In this document: one piece after another, positions 46,611 through 57,638 of the stretch
How positions within the stretch are numbered: the stretch's first letter is position 1
Layout: the number at the start of each line of letters is the position of its first letter
Assembly: GCA_907165275.2 (NCBI GenBank)
Contig: OU015649.1
Span: 7,842,001 to 7,906,000, forward strand
DNA: 64,000 bases
Origin: Zygaena filipendulae
Lineage: Eukaryota; Arthropoda; Insecta; Lepidoptera; Zygaenidae
Reading direction: 5' to 3'
Notes under the pieces: model-generated
The model's database searches: none
What the model saw: only the letters and a program-made list of their open reading frames with translations
What the model was told of the DNA's origin: nothing
Made by a program: the position numbers and the translations under genes

Positions 46611-48048
46611 TTATACTTCGTCGTCTTTTTGGTAGTTCCCCAAATGCATAGCCTCTTTGCTATAGTTATTAATATTATCTTGCTCCACAATGATGGATGG
46701 TTCTGGTTCAGAAAACTCTTTTCTCATGGTCCACATATACTCATTATAATCTTGTTTGACTGCTGTTGAACTTGATGCAACTACCTTATATCCCAACACC
46801 TGAAAAATTTGTAATAGATTATAAATTATATAATGTAATTAACTATAAATAAAACAACACCTTTAATATTACCTCAAGCGCACTAAGGATCACGCAAGGG
46901 TGTTGCAAGTAAACAATAGTGGAATCATCACTGTATCCACCACAAGCAAATCTTTTTAGCTGTTCTATGTCAGCAGCTACGACAAGAAAAAGGGTAACAT
47001 AACTTTAGGTTCCAATTACTTAACAAGAAAGTAGGATCTACATAATAGGATACAGATATTCCTTAAAATTATAGATATACTGTTTTTTAAGGCAATTGTT
47101 CACTAAAATTGTTTTATACCTATAATAATATAATAATAATGCCCTATAATAATGCCAATAAAATTAGGGGTGTATTTATACATATTATCTGATATAAACT
47201 AATATTATAAAGGTTTTATTTTATTTTTTGTTTGTTAGTTACGATTTAACTCAAAACTACTGGACCGATTCCAAAAAGTTTTTCACCATTAGAATGCTAC
47301 ATCTCTGAGTAACATAGGCTATATTGTAACCCGGGATTCCCGCAAATTGTACAAATATGATATAATATTAAATAATAATTAACACAAAAACATTAAAAAT
47401 AACACAACACACACTTGACACTTACGTTTATACTTACTATAAGCTTGTGTCAAGGAAACCAAGCAAATATAGTATATACTACATATTAATACATATTATA
47501 ATTTATTTCAGTTACTATAAACACACCCAGACTGGAAAATGGAACCCGGTGTTTATCATGCAAAGTCGACCCCTACCGGGCATCGAACCTGGAATCTTTT
47601 GATTAGCAGCAGCAGCAGTATCATGGTGACCTACTGCGCCAAACGGGTCGTCATCGTTTAGAAGTAGGTAAGGGTATTAACAATGTCCATTCCTGTCTGC
47701 ATGTCCCTACGCGAAAGTCTCGAAACCCAACAACTACCAAATAGATTGTAAAGGGATTGTTTTAGTTACCTACCTTCCTTAAAATAAATATAAAACGGAC
47801 TTTTTTCATTACAATCGGTAGTAAACGGAAAGAGGGGTTATGACAATTTGAAACTTATAGCCGTATAATATTAGCACAGTGACGCCAACCGCCAGGGCGC
47901 TTTAAAACATAACACCGCGGCGGGCAACGGCTAGTTCACGATAAAACTAAATCAAACATGACTCACCTTTTAAACCTGAAACCAAAACACGCCAAGGATT
48001 TTTGTGACCGTAGGAAGCTAGATTACCTCTTATCAATATGTAGGGCAT
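46611..48048 (-). CDS. GCHFR: GTP cyclohydrolase I feedback regulatory protein (GFRP) homologue, three exons
   Basis: Exons 48048-47967, 46976-46873 and 46799-46611 total 375 nt (124 residues). Splice junctions are AAAAG|GTGAGT to TCGTAG| and CTTGAG|GTAATA to TTTTCAG|. The protein starts MPYILIRGNLASYGHKNPWR, close to the MPYLLI- start of vertebrate GFRP. It continues DDSTIVYLQHPCVILSALEV and LGYKVVASSSTAVKQDY, then MWTMRKEF, the GFRP C-terminus. Vertebrate GFRP ends there at 84 residues. This protein adds about 33 polar, acidic residues (from SEPEPSIIVEQDN to the stop). GFRP binds GTP cyclohydrolase I, the first enzyme of tetrahydrobiopterin synthesis, and couples its activity to biopterin and phenylalanine. 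In insects that pathway feeds eye and wing pteridines and aromatic amino-acid hydroxylases. The 990-bp first intron holds a tRNA-derived SINE and a Helitron-like remnant. Confidence 0.82.
47205..47350 (+). repeat. Helitron-like fragment in GFRP intron 1
   Basis: AATATTATAAAGGTTTTATT, CTCAAAACTACTGGACCGAT and ACCCGGGATTCCCGC match the family's 5' part; the CTAGT end is absent. Confidence 0.55.
47390..47652 (-). mobile_element. tRNA-derived SINE (Bm1-like) in GFRP intron 1
   Basis: Read on the minus strand, the head has an A box TGGCGCAGTAGG (47630-47641) and a B box GGTTCGATGCC (47579-47589), with 40 bp between them. A non-tRNA body follows with AAGCTTATAGTAAG and GGTTTCCTTGACAC. The body recurs at 17440-17560. 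The boxes fit RNA polymerase III promoters, but the sequence cannot fold into a full tRNA. Confidence 0.8.
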
Positions 48049-48460
48049 TGATTACGGAGATTCAACACTCGGTAATACAGAATTATAATATATCTTTCGT
48101 ATTATTCTATTTCAGTTAGGTATTATGAAAATTAAGGTTTTAGCTTTTTCTAATTCCAAATCACAAAAAAAGTACTCTGTGCAACAAATTATGTCTAAAC
48201 TGACATAAGTCAAATATTTTTACTTACGTCAAAAGATATTTTTCTTTTTTTTTTTGTTAGGGCGTCGTGTGGTTTGCGCATTTTGGTTTGTAGTTTCAAA
48301 GTTTCAAGGAAACGATGAAAAACATGAAAAGGATGCGGATTCGGAATTTTTGGAATAGGATCAGGAGACTGTAGGTTATTGGTTTACATAGGTAATCATA
48401 ATTAATATTATTCTATATATGTAGATAGATGTTCTAAACCCATGCAGATTGCAGATATTT

Positions 48461-48618
48461 TTTATTTACCCCAATGGGAAAGGCAAAAGAAGCTACTTGG
48501 CATACAGCCAATTTAGTAGTATTTTTCTTCTTCTGAAGTTATTTAAGTACGTGAGATGCATTTCGATGCTTTACCGGAACTTTTGGCAGCAAATCTTCAC
48601 AGTTGAACCATATTATTG
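48461..48618 (+). mobile_element. Fragment of the 29975-30765 foldback family
   Basis: It begins TTTACCCCAATGGGAAAGGC, includes CTTCTTCTGAAGTTATTTAA and ends at CTTCACAGTTGAACCA. It corresponds to the outer half of one arm. Confidence 0.75.
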
Positions 48619-48984
48619 TATCTATGTTCTGAAGTCTGAACTGAATAGGTAAGTACCAAGTAGGTACCAACAAAATGTTATGTCAATTGGCAATGTCAAT
48701 TTCAAATCTTGACAGTGACTTTGACACTAGTGATAAGTTAACTTTTTTTTTAGATTTGATAATTTCGAAGGGTTTGTACATTTAAGGTAAAAAAAAAGAT
48801 AAATAAAAAAATAAACAAAATAAAATTTAAGTCCATAATCAAAGGAAAGTAATAAGTTATTTTTTTCAAAATTGGAGGGACAGAATTTTTTTTTTCACGT
48901 CAAGAAAAAATACTCCAAAACTAACAAGTTTTAGAGCCTTTATCCACATAAATTTAGTTCAATTTTTTTTAATAAAAAACCAGT

Positions 48985-49078
48985 CCTGGATAGCTCCTTT
49001 GGTATGCTTGTTGTCAGGGGTACAGAGAAGGACATAGGGTAGTTTTTATCCCGGAATTCCTGCGGCAACAACTAGTAT
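48985..49078 (+). repeat. Helitron-like 3' fragment
   Basis: TTGGTATGCTTGTTGTCAGG, CAGAGAAGGACATAGGGTAG, TCCCGGAATTCCTGCGG and a terminal CAACTAGTAT. Confidence 0.68.
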
Positions 49079-49189
49079 AGAATATAAAAGCCGTCTGTGC
49101 GTGCAGTAGCAGAGGTAGAGTACCTAATAAGGAGTCACTTGAGCTAGATGTTATATAGATTTCGGTCGCATGCCACTATTGGGCTAGGA

Positions 49190-49290
49190 GGCGGGGCTCA
49201 TCGCTACGCTACACTCCGCTCGTAGCACTCGTCGCGCGCGTAGACCGCCGCCGCCGCCGCCGCGCCACCGCGCCCGCATCGCTTCTGTGG
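49190..49290. other. CpG-rich block with a GCC run
   Basis: About 100 bp of strongly GC-rich sequence, with GCCGCCGCCGCCGCCGCG and many CpGs, stands out in AT-rich flanks. The minus strand is open here for 88 codons but encodes only Arg/Gly-rich low-complexity sequence. It could be part of an unannotated promoter or 5' UTR. Confidence 0.4.
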
Positions 49291-49352
49291 TAGGTACGCG
49301 TTTAACAGCAAAATAAAATAAAACTTGTGCCCCTCGAGGAGGAGTCAGGGGA

Positions 49353-49502
49353 CGTATTTTTGAATCGTTAGAATTACTTTTCGCACACGGAATCAAGAGA
49401 TTCGCATGCAAATGTTTAGAAAATATGTATATAGGTATGAGCATTCGCATGCAAATCTTGCGTTTCCGTGTGCGAAAGTCATTCTAACGATTCAAAAATA
49501 CG
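49353..49502. mobile_element. 150-bp MITE with about 60-bp inverted ends
   Basis: Left CGTATTTTTGAATCGTTAGA, TTTCGCACACGGAA and TTCGCATGCAAATG are mirrored at the right (CATTCGCATGCAAAT, TTCCGTGTGCGAAAG, TCTAACGATTCAAAAATACG). The stems match at roughly 9 of 10 positions. Confidence 0.82.
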
Positions 49503-49640
49503 ATCTCTGGTGCTATCGGGGTTTCAGAACATGCGCAAGCGATTCCGCGGCCATAGTTCCATACTTTAACCACGTTTTCGGAAGTACAAAAATTGATCGT
49601 AGCAAGGTCGCAGCCGCGTAGCATTCGTAGCGTGTTATGG

Positions 49641-49785
49641 TTCCTGCCTCCTGGCCCGACCACAGTGCGGAATATTTTTTTTTACGCTGGCACAATTTCA
49701 TTATTTTAATCGTGCCTATTTGTGCCACTAGTTCCAGGAATTTGTGCCTTCTGGTTCTGGAGTTACATGAGTACCTACGGTACAG
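49641..49785 (+). repeat. Dispersed repeat C, copy 1 (order B-A)
   Basis: Block B (CTGGCCCGACCACAGTGCGG) is followed by block A (TTGTGCCACTAGTTCCAGGA, GGTTCTGGAGTTACA). The same blocks occur inverted and in the other order at 50320-50473. Confidence 0.72.
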
Positions 49786-50319
49786 AAAGCAATGTATCAC
49801 GCTTCGCCCGATCGTGAAATTTCGAGTGACTTCTCTTGGTCAGAGTGACAATAATCAATATTGTCAAAGTAAGGATACTATAACACCGCACAATTTTTTA
49901 TCGATGTTTTTAAACATCTGGATAAAATATATGTAGGAAACATTAAAAAAAAATGGTTTGAGTAAATTCATTAAAACTTTTTGACATTATTAAAATAATA
50001 ATAATAAACCATTTATTTCCAATCACAGTGACTTATACACTACAGCAATAACTAGACTTAAGGACACAAACAATATGAAACATGTAGCTAAGCCAAAGTG
50101 AGAGATCGGAATCCGTACTAGGAAACCCCGTGTTACAGGATTCCGGCCCCCATCTTCGGACCAAACTAAATCCAGGCAGATAAATTAAAAAATAAGGAGA
50201 AAATTAACGGTTAATAGTTATACTTGTATCACTATAACAGAGTATAATTAAATGTATAAGTGTATGTTAGGGAATGTGTTTATTATTTTAATAATGTACC
50301 TATAGGTAGGATCCTTGCA

Positions 50320-50473
50320 AAAAAAAATCCATTCCGTATCATGGTCGGGCCAGGAACTAGGATTTCCAGCTCGACCACTATCGTATCTACTCTTGTAACT
50401 CCAGAACCAGGAGGCACAAATTCCTGGAATTAGTGGCACAAAAAGGCACAATTAAAATAATGAATTTGTGCCG
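50320..50473 (-). repeat. Dispersed repeat C, copy 2 (order A-B)
   Basis: On the minus strand, block A (TTGTGCCACTAATTCCAGGA, GGTTCTGGAGTTACA) precedes block B (TCCTGGCCCGACCATGATAC). The order is permuted relative to 49641-49785. Confidence 0.72.
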
Positions 50474-50509
50474 ACGTTGCCGACGTTAAAACTTTGTTGC
50501 ACACCAGCT

Positions 50510-50870
50510 GACAACATACTGTATGCAAAATTTCATGAATTTTTACTGACATTCCGGAATTTCGGGAGTTCCCGCGAAAATTACGCGACATAAAGTACCT
50601 ACCCTACGCCTTTCACTGTTCCTCTGAAAATGTGTGTGCAAAATTTCATGATGATCCTTTGAGCGAATAAAGCGTGGAAGCGTAACAAGTAAACAAACTC
50701 ACTTTCGCATTAGCGTAACTATAGCTGTCCCTCGCTGTTTCACCCGCGGTGATTTCGGAGTTCCCGCGGGAATTTCAGGATAAACTACACGTATAAACCT
50801 TGCTCTTGAATCACTCTATCTATTAGAAACACCGCATCAAAATCCGTTGCGTCATGCGTGGTTTTAATAG
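50510..50870 (-). mobile_element. Two Helitron-like copies, inverted
   Basis: 50510-50715 contains CGGGAGTTCCCGCGAAAATT and TTTCATGATGATCC. 50720-50860 begins TAGCTGTCCCTCGCTGTTTC and has ACCGCATCAAAATCCGTTGC. Both lack coding sequence. Confidence 0.68.
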
Positions 50871-50874
50871 TACA

Positions 50875-53350
50875 TTGTTATCCTGGGTGAAAGTAACTTA
50901 TTTAGTTCCGAGACGGGGTTTGGCGCCCGAGCGTAGCGAGGGCGCCAATAGATCGAGGGACTAAATAAGTCTTTCTCGCGAGGGTAGCACTGTGATTTTC
51001 ATTACGAATGCAAGGAAAGTCAAAATAAAAATAGGAATTAGCTAAAGAAAAAATGAGTGAAGATCGGATAGTCGCTTGACACTTTCCCACCTATTTCTTT
51101 TTCTTTGGCCGGCTAGCTATTCAGCCAGTATTTTTTATTTACATTGTGGCGACCTAAAAAAAATATTATCTTTAATTATTAAGTATTAATTAAAGAAAAT
51201 TAAAAAATATAAATAGGAATTAGCTTAAGAAAAAGTGAGTGAATTTTATTTTAATTAACACCTACTTAAGCTTTACGTTATTTCAATTTTACATCGCGCT
51301 GGCTGTATAGAAAGTTGAAACATGGTTCAATAGAAATGTGAAAATAGACCTAGTTTTTTTTTAATAATTTGACAGTTGTCAGTTGAAAGCGATTCTCCCT
51401 AGGGCTGAAAAGGGTTACTTTCAACCCGCTTCTCAGGCAACTTCAGACCTACTTTCCGAGTATGAGTAATGAAAAGATCTAAGCATACATTAGGGACAGA
51501 CAGACAGCGGAAAGCGATAAATATAGTATAAAAAAATACATTATTACTTGTATTATGGCATGGCATGGCAGTCTGTTCCTTCTACCTATTCGTATATAAC
51601 TGTGAAACGATTCTAAATGTTCTTTCATTGATAGATTCATTATTCTTTAAGTAAAAGAGACTTCCAGAGGGAATTTAGTCTCACTATTGAAAGCGCGTCT
51701 AAAATATCCTAAAATATCCCAAAATTCACGCCGATCAAACAACGGAGCGACAGTTCCTCAGGGGAAAATGAGATTTTGTTCTTACCAAACTGGAATTCCC
51801 TTGAATTCTAGTTCTACACGGATGAAATCCCATCAGTGAATAAGTACTTAGGTACTTACAAAAGCTTATTTTGTATTATTTCGCAAGAGACTTATTCAAT
51901 GTCTCACTTGTATATAGAGTCGCATATAGCCTACAACTACAGGAAAATCTTCGTCGCATCTCTCCATCGGATCTCTTCTATCCACATGAATTTCCCTCTA
52001 TTTTCTATAAAATATTAAGAAACCGGCTTCCATTTGCAGTTGAAAAGACATTTCTATCGCACGTGTAGGTGTAGGTACTTAGCTTTACTCGCTCAAATAT
52101 TTACACGTACCTAGGTATGTCAAGAATACATTAAGTTGTAGAGAGATTTCACATTATCTACTCTTAATATGCAGTAGATATTATATTCGTTTAGAGGTTT
52201 GTCTGATTAGTTAATAGTTATTTTTCATAATATTGAACATGAGTCTATCAAAAGATGAGAACCACTGCAAAATCACTTTTGAGTATTGAGTATAGGTACG
52301 TATTTATATTAGGCTAATAAATAAAGATTACCTAAGTCTACATGAAGTAGGCTAAAAGAACGTCCAAAATATAGGAACTTTTGATTAAATAACTGACCTA
52401 CGCAGTATTAGTTATGAAAAGCCTGAAATAAAGCTGAAATACCTGCTTCTTTGTGTGAAAAACCCAAATACCTATTTTCATGACTCATTTTGAAAACGAA
52501 CAGTATCTAGGTAGTAGGTACCTATAATATATACATATTTCTCCAATTAATTTCAGTCCATCACAGATACACCACAGATGCAAGTCCAAAATATTCTGTA
52601 GGTAAAGCATGGATTTTATACCGCGAAGGTATACACATAAATATTGAGGATTTATGTGAATTCGATTGTTTGGTTGAGAAGGTTTGGCGCGACCCGGCCT
52701 GGTGGGAGGTACCTATACCTACCTTGGTTTTACCACTGCAGATAATATAATACTATGTTTTACGATCAACCATTCAACCATACCATCCATCCTCAGAAGA
52801 ATAACTATCATAACCATCAACCATAGATGAAAAAATTTCTAAATCTACCTATTCGATCAACAAACTATTGCTACTATCAAAAAAGACGCTTGGAGAGATC
52901 GATGAAAAATTACTTGTCAAATGTAATAATTATTGTGTACCTACCTGAGGTACCTATCAGCTGTTCCATGAGGTTTTATCCGCTATAATTTCGAGTTACC
53001 GAGGGAATTACGGAAAAAGTATCTATTTGTTAATCTGTGTACTGAATTTCATTTAAATCTGTTAAGCCGTTCTTCGTCATTGTCAAATAGTAGTCAAATA
53101 TCACAAATTAACTATACTTACTTATGTTACTATGATTTATGGTAGATACGGTGTGGTGGCACTACTTTGCAGGTTCATAATATCGATATTAACGGCCGCA
53201 CTCAGAGTCGACGTTGATGATTACTTAGTTAAGTATAGATTTTTAAAACAAAACTTCCATTATATTAGGTATGATTAGTCCAGTGATCCAAATACGTACA
53301 GTGATTCTGGGAAATTGTTGTGGCATGTATTGTATATGTATACACATACA
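50875..53350. other. Intergenic, no gene seen
   Basis: AT-rich sequence with scattered Helitron remnants (near 51480-51535 and 52960-53080) and TACCTA microsatellites. 50930-50950 has GGCGCCCGAGCGTAGCGAGG, the head of another repeat. No supported exon. Confidence 0.55.
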
Positions 53351-53355
53351 TTATA

Positions 53356-53636
53356 CAGTCGTGGTCAACTACTTAGGGACACTAAGGTCGAGAACAGATA
53401 GGTATACCTGATTTTGGACTTATTAATACAAAATATTTATTGAAATATCAAATCCTATTATGTAGTATATTTACTCTGAGCTATTATTAAAATCATACGC
53501 TCCTATTAATATTACTTATAAATCAGTGTAAATAAATCAGAAAATCTTGCATAAAATTTATTTGATATCCGAGTGAAAACATGTATTTCATTTCAGTTAT
53601 TCTGTAGCCAGACATTTAATTAGTTGACCACGACTG
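53356..53636. mobile_element. Tc1/mariner-type MITE with TA duplication
   Basis: The ends CAGTCGTGGTCAACTACTTA and TTAGTTGACCACGACTG are inverted and flanked by TA on both sides (53354-53355, 53637-53638). The 281-bp interior is non-coding. The CAGTCGTGGTCAA terminus is typical of Tc1-like elements. Confidence 0.85.
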
Positions 53637-54141
53637 TATGTTAATATGGATATGCCTCCGGAATTCCGGGATCTCTAAAACATTTAAATTTTAATTAATG
53701 TGATTCTACTTGTAAGAGGATATAGGTAGACATAGCATGCGAGCGAATACTTACCTATTACGTAGGGCCATGACAAGAGTACATTAGGTAACTAACGGAA
53801 CCTTAGGTCTAACAAATCTATCACAAAGAACGGAACGGCAGGATTTTTTTAAAATTCACAACTTCACTTTTTAATTTATTTCCGGAAAAAGGCATGTCTA
53901 TATTCAGATATCATGCACTACCCATCATGTAGGTACATAAAATCGCTCTACCTACTCCGATCACTGAATAGATTACATAGATAGTTGCTATAAATGTCGT
54001 TTGTCTTCTCATATTAAGTTTTGTCAATATACGCACGTTGTTTAAAAGCTAAAAGAGTATGTTGACGACAAAAAATAAAAAATACACATTATAAGTATTG
54101 GTGACTAATTTAGACAAATTATTATAGCGATAAATTCTGCA

Positions 54142-54471
54142 CTAAAAAAGGTCTGCGCCAGCTCCAGTTTCTTTAAAAATTTTCGTGGCTATTATAAATT
54201 TTGGAACAAATAAGTATTCACTGAAAGATTTGTCGACAATGGTTCGAAAAATTGGCGTCATTTTTTCAGAATCCGTATTGGGACCCCTACACCAAAGCCC
54301 TAGCATTGCTGTGCCATCGCAAGCCGCTATTTGATTCTTCGCCGAACTGAAATTCAGTGTTTGTGAGAACAGGCTGTGGCGCGGTCGTTGGTCACTCCTC
54401 GCCGTTTTAGGGCGTCGCGCGTTTTGCGCGGCTGTGGTGCACCACGGGCGGTCAAAGCATCCTTCCACCAA
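54142..54471 (-). other. Open reading frame of unknown nature (109 codons)
   Basis: The frame starts ATG in MVEGCFDRPWCTTAAQNARR and has GC-richer sequence than its flanks. I recognise no domain. It may be a fragment of an old gene or repeat. CCGCGCAAAACGCGCGACGC near the start is a palindrome-like stretch. It has no obvious splice partners. Low confidence that it is translated. Confidence 0.2.
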
Positions 54472-55289
54472 ATGGGATTATTCATGTCGTATACCAACAA
54501 TCGTGTAAATTGATACATTTAAACAGTTACTCTGTCATTTTCAATTATCAAAATACACAGAACCAAGTTAATTTAAAGTTAACTAAGCACGAGTAAGTAT
54601 AAAAACTTTATTTAATCTATATTTATTATATATTTGGGTAATTTGTAAAAAAAAAGTATAACAGAATGAAGATATTACTATATAGAAAATATATATCTAT
54701 AGCAGTTGCTATAGAGTCAAAACTTAGGCGAGTTTCGTGTACGAATATAATTACTAATTGATATTCTGTAATTTTTTTATATTTTTATTTAACAACAATA
54801 AAAAAACTATAATAAGGTATGCTTAAATTTTAACATAAAATTAAAATGACAAGCAATAATTACTATTTATGACTACAGTATTATGTACTTAATTGCTGAC
54901 GAAGCTCGTTTGAGTAGGTACCTATGGTATGCGATTGGTAAATTTGAGTAAATATCGATCTAAATTCTAAATGAACGAGCCCAACCCGATTAATTAGATT
55001 CCTTGTTTGGCGAAGTTGAAATATCGCTAGTGTTATCACATATCAATAAAATAATATTTAATTAAAAGTTGTTCCAGTATCGGTGTAGTACGTTGTGGAT
55101 TGTTCACTTGTTGGTGGCCGTGCGGGGCCGCCTTTGATTGTTTTTTTTTATTGGTAACAATACCTTTAAATTGGTGGATGTAATTAATTTTGAAGTAAAA
55201 ATTCCATGATATTTGTTTGGGAGAAAGACATCCCGAAATGTGTCCAAGATAATATTACATTCGTTATGCTAATTCATTCATTATACTAA

Positions 55290-55575
55290 TTTTGGAAATC
55301 GGGAATCCTGGGATAATAGTATTTACCCTAGCTATTTCCTTTTTTGCACCCCTGACAACGTGTGATGGACAAAATTTAATGCAGATTCATTCGCATTAAT
55401 TTCGGAGCTCCCGTGGGAATTTTGGTATAAAAAGTGCCCTATATCATTTTTCGGACCTATACTCTTGACAACATGTAGGTACGCAAAATTTCATGATGAT
55501 CAGTCGCGATTAGGACGTAAAAGCGTAACAAAACAACATATAAACTAACTTTCGCATTTATAAGCAATAGTAAGC
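55290..55575 (-). mobile_element. Helitron-like copies, degraded
   Basis: Two partial units share CGGGAATCCTGGGATAATAG / GGAGCTCCCGTGGGAATTTT and TTTCATGATGATCAGTCG, and end CGCATTTATAAGCAATAGTA. Confidence 0.62.
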
Positions 55576-55677
55576 ATTAAATACGTATACATATATTAAG
55601 GCCTTTGGGGAGGAGAGGGGGTCGAGTCAAATCTCACCCTTTATGTGGAAAATTATTTGTACTTCCTTTGTACTATT

Positions 55678-55727
55678 TATTTTATTTATTTATTTATTTT
55701 ATTTTTATTTATTTATTTATTTATAAA
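55678..55727. repeat. ATTT microsatellite
   Basis: (TTTA)n and (TTTTA)n units run for about 50 bp just upstream of the LINE copy. Similar short tracts occur at 62276-62302 (ATTT) and 6272-6292 (TCTG). Confidence 0.9.
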
Positions 55728-55788
55728 TCCAACGCAATCAAGTACAAATTGACGTATATACGTGTTTACACAAAAAATCTCACGTTAG

Positions 55789-57345
55789 ATGAAATGGCCG
55801 GTCACAAATAAAATTACAAATAAAATTATAAATCGTGCAAAAGACAACGAGCGAAAAAAGAGATTAAAAAATTGCAATGGGGATATGCGTAAAATATGGA
55901 GTAACGTTAACAACTGGTTAGGAAAGAATAAGTTATCAGTAGATAGTGTAGTTGAGAGGTACATGTTGAAAACGAAAACCAGATCAGATGTTTGTGATGG
56001 ATTTTGTAATACTTTTACTAAAGAGATATAGAGGACATTAAAATCAGCATCAGTATCGGGATCTGTTCTTGGAACGAAGTTCATATGTAGCAAACAGTAG
56101 TGTGAGTTTTAGATTTAAGAAAGTGTTACCGGATAAGGTTATAAAAGTTATAAATGACATGAGCTGCAGTAAGTCTTCGAGACCAGACGGTATCAGGGTA
56201 AGGGACTTAAAAGAAATTAAAAATGAAATAGCACCAGTGATTGCAAATTTTATTATTCTAAGTCTTAAAAAAGGTGTCTATCCTGATGAGTTAAAACTAG
56301 CCATTATAAGACCTATATACAAGCAGGGCGATCACAATGAATTCACAAATTACAGACCAATCGCCATTTTAAATGTAATAAATAAAATTGTTGAAAAAAT
56401 TATAGTTAGTCAAATTACAGTCTTCATGGAAAATAACAACATTATAAATGATGTTCAGCATGGCTTTCGACCTAATAGGAGCACGGCTACAATCTTGTCT
56501 GATTTTGTTGATAACGTAAATAACTCGCTAAATGAACAAAAAACTGTATTTGTCATATTTATTGACTTTAAAAAAGCGTTTGATACACTAGATCATGATG
56601 GGTTATTGCAGTCAATGTGTGAGTGTGGTATAAGAGGACCAATGAATTCATGGTTTAAGGAATATCTAAGTGACAGGAAACTAAAGGTTAGTGTTTGTGG
56701 GACTGAAAGTGAGAAACGTAATATCAAGTTTGGAGTTCCAACTGGGTCAGTGTATGGTCCTGCTGGATATTTAATGCATGCAATAGCATGCCTAATGTAA
56801 TAAAAAATGTAAGTCATATATGTACGCTGATGATACATGTATTGTATATAGTGACACAAACCAAAACACAATCCAAAATGCAATACAGGAGGACTTTGAT
56901 AATGTTGTTCGGTGGGCTCATGATAATGGAATCATTAACATTATTAATATTAGTAAAACAAAATGTCTGCCTATACTCTCACCCTATAATAAAAATAAAA
57001 CAATTAAAATTCAAATAAAGGGACACACATAATATGATTGTTTACATACCAATAGGAATAACTGTAACTGTCTAAATCTTGGAACGGTGTCCTCCTATAA
57101 ATACCTGGGTTTAACTGTTGATGATAAATTTAGCTGGATTTTTCATGTGGGTTCAGTTTGTAATAAATTAAGGTCAATACTGTATAAATTAAAAGATTTG
57201 AAATTTATAGTTAGTAGGAGTATTATGTATGTACTGTATCTATCATGCACTGGCAGGTGCAGTAATTTCATATGGGTTGGGTGCGTATGGTCCCACATTT
57301 CCTGTACATTTAAATAAGATTAAATCCTTGCAAATAAGAATACTT
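55789..57345 (+). pseudogene. Decayed LINE ORF2 with reverse transcriptase (YADD)
   Basis: Three frames together cover a LINE ORF2 from the endonuclease-RT linker to the thumb. 55789-56031 encodes linker sequence (NGDMRKIWSNVNNWLGKNKL). 56069-56800 encodes RT blocks including SSRPDGIRVRDL, NYRPIAILNVINKI, QHGFRPNRSTATI, FIDFKKAFDTLDHD and VPTGSVYGP. 56820-57032 carries the catalytic YADD as MYADDTCIVYSD. 57087-57317 encodes the post-palm region (SSYKYLGLTVDDKFSW). Frame changes occur between all blocks. A short repeat-like insertion with ATGCATGCAATAGCATGC near 56775 interrupts the segment just before YADD. The copy cannot be functional. The VPTGS (for VPQGS) and VYGP variants also suggest decay. 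Poly-T/ATTT-rich sequence lies upstream. Confidence 0.85.
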
Positions 57346-57638
57346 AAACATCTACTTCTTTTATGATTTGTCGTTGCGTAAGAAACCTACAGTAACCTAG
57401 GTCAAATAAACCGTGACGACATGAGTCCGAACAAACAGACAGACAGACAAAAATAAAAAAAATGATTTCTTTTGTGTAGTTGCCGTATATGCTTTCATGT
57501 GCGTTTGACGGAGGGCTGTAATTTGTAATTGCAAACGGACAGTTAAATTTTATTTTTATGTATAGATATAGAAATCAATAGATGTATGGATATAGATGTA
57601 TAAATAAGTGTGCTGTATATGTGACTGTCGCATGGTCA

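Noticed and set aside
47579..47641. Possible tRNA gene (A and B boxes)
   Set aside because: The boxes are good but no cloverleaf with acceptor stem pairing can be drawn; a SINE body follows, with a related copy at 17.4 kb.
48255..48285. Similarity between 48255 (AGGGCGTCGTGTGGTTTGCG) and 54410 (AGGGCGTCGCGCGTTTTGCG)
   Set aside because: The match is short and does not extend into the flanks; I treat it as chance.
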